DNA from: Kocuria marina
Lineage (GTDB): Bacteria > Actinomycetota > Actinomycetes > Actinomycetales > Micrococcaceae
NCBI GenBank assembly: GCA_014652975.1
Contig: BMZV01000002.1
Location: forward strand, 492,561 to 556,560
DNA: 64,000 bases
Direction: 5' to 3'
The notes under the pieces were generated by a model. The model was given only the letters and a program-made list of their open reading frames with translations, was not told the DNA's origin and made no database searches. Below are positions 61,784 through 64,000 of this stretch, one piece after another (the stretch's first letter is position 1; the number at the start of each line of letters is the position of its first letter). Both the position numbers and the translations under genes were made by a program.

Positions 61784-63040
61784 TCACGCGCGGCGTGCGA
61801 GTAGCGGGTGCGACCGACACACGATCACGCCCGCCACGGACACCGCGAGTCCGAACACGAGTGACGCGCCGTAGCCGGCCATGCCGGCCAGGAACAGGGC
61901 CGCCCACGCACCGACGCTCCCGCCGAGCATGCCGATGGAGCTCAGGAGCGTGAAGTCGGCGCCGGCGCACCCGGGACGCGCAAGGTCCAGGTTCACCGCG
62001 TAGATGCCCGTGTTCATCACGGTGTAGCCCGCGAGCACGCCGCACGCTCCCACCACGCCCAGCGGCACCTGCAGCCACTGGTCCACGCCCGCACCGGGCC
62101 ACACGACGGGTGCCAGACACACCCCACCGAGCAATTGGATCCCGGCGCCGAGCAACAGCGTGACGCCGCGCCCGCGCCGTCGGCACAACCGGCCGCCCAG
62201 GAGTGCCGCGGCCAGGGCGGGCGCCGCCGCGATCATGGAGGTGACCGCGCCGATGAAGGCCAGTGACCACCCCGCGTCCACGAGTGCCGGGGTCACGAGG
62301 GACCACACGGCTGCGGAGCCGAACGTCACCAGGGGGACACCACCGAGCGCCCAGGCCTTGGCCCCCGGTGCAGCCAGCATGCCGAACATCCCGGAGAGCC
62401 CGCGGGGTTGCGCGTTCGAGGCCGCGCGCTCCGGTTCCCGGTGCCGCAGCACGGGGACCATCGCGGCCGCGGTGCACAGTGCGAGCGCGATCACCGCGGC
62501 CCGCCATCCCCATGCGTCGTAGATCAGCAAGGCCAATCCGCCGCCGATCACGGTCCCGATGTAGCTCGCCCCCACCTGGACCCCCGCACCGAGATCGTGC
62601 TGGGAGCGATCGAGACCCCTTACGGACAGCGCGTCCGCCGCGATGTCCTGCGTCGCGGAGAAGAGCACGAACGCCGCGGCCAGGATCACGAGGACCCTCA
62701 GACCGTCCTGCGGGTCGGCGAACACCGCCATGGCCAGCAGGGCGAGCACCATGAGGGGTTGCAGCACGAGCAACCACGACCTGTAGTGCCCGCGCGCCCG
62801 GCCCGGCGCCCACCGATCGATCAGGGGTGCCCACAGGAACTTCACGGGCCACACGAGGGCGAGCAGCTGCAGGGCGCCCAGGGTCCCCAGGTCCGTGCCG
62901 CCGTCGCGCAGGATGCCCACCAGGCCGGTGGACAGGAACGCCGCCCCGATGAACTGCGTGGTGTATAGCGCCCACAGCAGCCCCCAGAACCCACGGTTCG
63001 TGCCGATCCCCGCGGGCGCGGACAGGGTCATGGTGCTCAT
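61784..63040 (-). CDS. MFS transporter, probable RhtX/FptX-type siderophore importer
   Basis: Protein of 418 residues with twelve membrane helices. Loop 2-3 has FLWAPLIDRWAPGRARGHYR and later DIAADALSVRGLD, the pattern shared by AmpG-like and RhtX/FptX siderophore permeases. Its ATG overlaps the stop of a siderophore-interacting protein gene (63037-63040), and an IdeR box precedes that operon, so import of a ferric siderophore is likely. An AmpG-type muropeptide carrier is less likely in this context. Confidence 0.75.
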   Translation of the reverse strand: MSTMTLSAPAGIGTNRGFWGLLWALYTTQFIGAAFLSTGLVGILRDGGTDLGTLGALQLLALVWPVKFLWAPLIDRWAPGRARGHYRSWLLVLQPLMVLALLAMAVFADPQDGLRVLVILAAAFVLFSATQDIAADALSVRGLDRSQHDLGAGVQVGASYIGTVIGGGLALLIYDAWGWRAAVIALALCTAAAMVPVLRHREPERAASNAQPRGLSGMFGMLAAPGAKAWALGGVPLVTFGSAAVWSLVTPALVDAGWSLAFIGAVTSMIAAAPALAAALLGGRLCRRRGRGVTLLLGAGIQLLGGVCLAPVVWPGAGVDQWLQVPLGVVGACGVLAGYTVMNTGIYAVNLDLARPGCAGADFTLLSSIGMLGGSVGAWAALFLAGMAGYGASLVFGLAVSVAGVIVCRSHPLLARRA

Positions 63041-63807
63041 ACGTTCCTCCAGTAGGCGGTGGCGTCGATGTGTGTGCGGGGCACGCCGTAGCGGGTGCGC
63101 AGGGCCGAGGTCAGCAGGCGGTTCTGCTGCGCCTCCACAGCGATCCAGTACCGGTCCCCCGGTGCGGGCGGATGCGTCTCCCAGTGCGCGAGCACGGCCG
63201 CGGCCACGTCCTCCCCCGCGCCGATGTGGTGCACCGTGTGCACCTGGTGGCGCTTCGCTGCGGCCAGGGGCAGGTCGGCGTCGCGCGGGTCGCGGTACTC
63301 GAACCACACCTCGACGTCGTGGGTTCCCAACAGCGGGAGCATGGAGTTCAGGGCGGGCAAGCTCGCGGGGTCGCCCACGAGCACCGTGCGTCCCGGGAAA
63401 TCGGCATCGAGCCCCGGAGCGGGTTCGGCCCCGTGACCGCGGCGCGGTGTCCTGCGCGGCGGCCAGGGCGGGGTGCTGCCGAGCAGCGACGCCCGGATGG
63501 TGTCGCCGGGTGCGCACGTGCGAGCCCAGTCGGAGGAGGCGCCGTCGTGCAGGGCGAACTCCATGTCGAAGACGCCCTCGTCCGGGCGTGGGTCGACCAC
63601 CGTGAACGCCCGCTGGTGGTCCTTGCCGCGGGACGTGAACCACAACCGCAACCACATGGTCGGGAACGGCGTGTGGCGCGCGAGGAACCCCTCGTGCCGC
63701 ACGGTGATGCGCGTGTAGGTGGGGCCCACGTCGCGGCGACTCACCACCGTGAGCACGGTCTCGGAAGCCCCGAGGGCTCGGACGGCCAGACGTTCCCAGT
63801 GGGGCAC
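63037..63807 (-). CDS. Siderophore-interacting protein (second copy)
   Basis: Protein of 256 residues from a GTG at 63807 behind GAGGAG. FAD-binding barrel with RAFTVVDPRPDEGVFDMEFA and the C-terminal part LVGDPASLPALNSMLPLL and DRYWIAVEAQQNRLLTSALR, ending DATAYWRNV. It is shorter than the other copy (39523-40554). Expected role: cytosolic reduction of ferric siderophore imported by the MFS carrier. Confidence 0.9.
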   Translation of the reverse strand: MPHWERLAVRALGASETVLTVVSRRDVGPTYTRITVRHEGFLARHTPFPTMWLRLWFTSRGKDHQRAFTVVDPRPDEGVFDMEFALHDGASSDWARTCAPGDTIRASLLGSTPPWPPRRTPRRGHGAEPAPGLDADFPGRTVLVGDPASLPALNSMLPLLGTHDVEVWFEYRDPRDADLPLAAAKRHQVHTVHHIGAGEDVAAAVLAHWETHPPAPGDRYWIAVEAQQNRLLTSALRTRYGVPRTHIDATAYWRNV

Positions 63808-63924
63808 GGGCGTTCTCCTCGTTCGGCGGGCGGGTCACGGGACACCAGCCCGGAAGGAACCGGCAGGTCGCGAGGCAGTTCTGCTTGTTCCGGGGTGGAT
63901 CGGGCGGTACACAAGTGCTGAATC

Positions 63925-63943
63925 TTAGGTTAGCCTAACCTAT
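63925..63943 (-). promoter_or_regulatory. IdeR/DtxR iron box of the SIP-MFS operon
   Basis: TTAGGTTAGCCTAACCTAT, almost palindromic and 17 of 19 matching the DtxR consensus. On the minus strand it overlaps TAAGAT, a good -10, with TTACTG 16 bases before. It is 117 bases before the start at 63807. The remaining bases to 64000 hold nothing recognised. Confidence 0.9.
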
Positions 63944-64000
63944 CAGTAATTGGTTACCACCGTGTAGCTTATTGCATCCGAGTGCCCCCGAACGAAAGCC

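Noticed and set aside
61784-63040. AmpG-type muropeptide permease
   Set aside because: The loop motifs are shared, but the co-translated siderophore reductase and the IdeR box favour a siderophore carrier.
1-64000. CRISPR array, insertion sequence or prophage
   Set aside because: No evenly spaced repeats, no transposase, integrase or phage structural motif was found in any frame, despite the amount of gene decay.

Overview
The window is high-GC DNA from an actinobacterium, most likely of the order Micrococcales and Kocuria-like (the genus is an inference). The signs are the block obgE-proB-proA-nadD-rsfS next to rplU-rpmA and an RNase E/G gene, paired clpP1/clpP2, a mycothiol-type nitroreductase, a translational ileS T-box, IdeR/DtxR boxes, a LexA-type box and frequent GTG starts with 4-base gene overlaps.

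Positions 1-3400: a 5'-end fragment of a probable SOS mutasome gene behind a LexA-like box, a vapBC toxin-antitoxin pair, an antibiotic-biosynthesis-monooxygenase protein, and a graveyard of gene remnants. The remnants are an MHS-type acid transporter, an SDR, an acyl-CoA dehydrogenase, a BadI-like crotonase and a TetR regulator, together resembling a lost alicyclic or aromatic acid-CoA degradation cluster. Positions 3456-11652: ybaK, then a convergent four-gene locus made of a type II thioesterase and a phosphopantetheinyl transferase (+) facing a Pls-type single-module peptide synthetase and a membrane acyltransferase (-). This is a candidate poly-amino-acid system and the most interesting intact locus here. 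Positions 11766-17248: a secreted esterase, an ACR3/BASS-type arsenic transporter, further remnants (HTH-less TetR, GNAT, isochorismatase, FMN reductase), a secreted phytase-family esterase-like protein and tRNA-Ala.

Positions 17408-37440 hold mostly housekeeping genes on the minus strand: rsfS, nadD, proA, proB, obgE, rpmA, rplU, a thiD-tenA fusion behind a TPP riboswitch, RNase E/G, ndk, a DUF4233 gene, folC and ileS with its T-box; a divergent VKOR-like gene and a methyltransferase remnant interrupt this run. Positions 37476-44691: scrambled nirB/nirD remnants, a siroheme-synthase-like gene with a shortened dehydrogenase half, and a complete siderophore uptake operon (binding protein, two permeases, ATPase, siderophore-interacting protein) behind an IdeR box. 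Positions 44878-61774: an SDR, a DUF488 gene, valS, a DsbA-like protein, clpX-clpP2-clpP1-tig, tRNA-Pro, tRNA-Gly, a Nei-type glycosylase, rpiB, pepN-glbO and two thioesterases. Positions 61784-63943: a second IdeR-boxed siderophore locus (siderophore-interacting protein plus MFS carrier).

Two themes run across the window. One is gene loss by internal deletion: many remnants keep recognisable N- and C-terminal pieces but have lost the catalytic core. The other is dense regulation: LexA, IdeR, T-box, TPP, a possible ClgR box, and several promoters placed 6-7 bases before a start codon, which suggests leaderless mRNAs. All calls come from reading the sequence by eye, with no database search.
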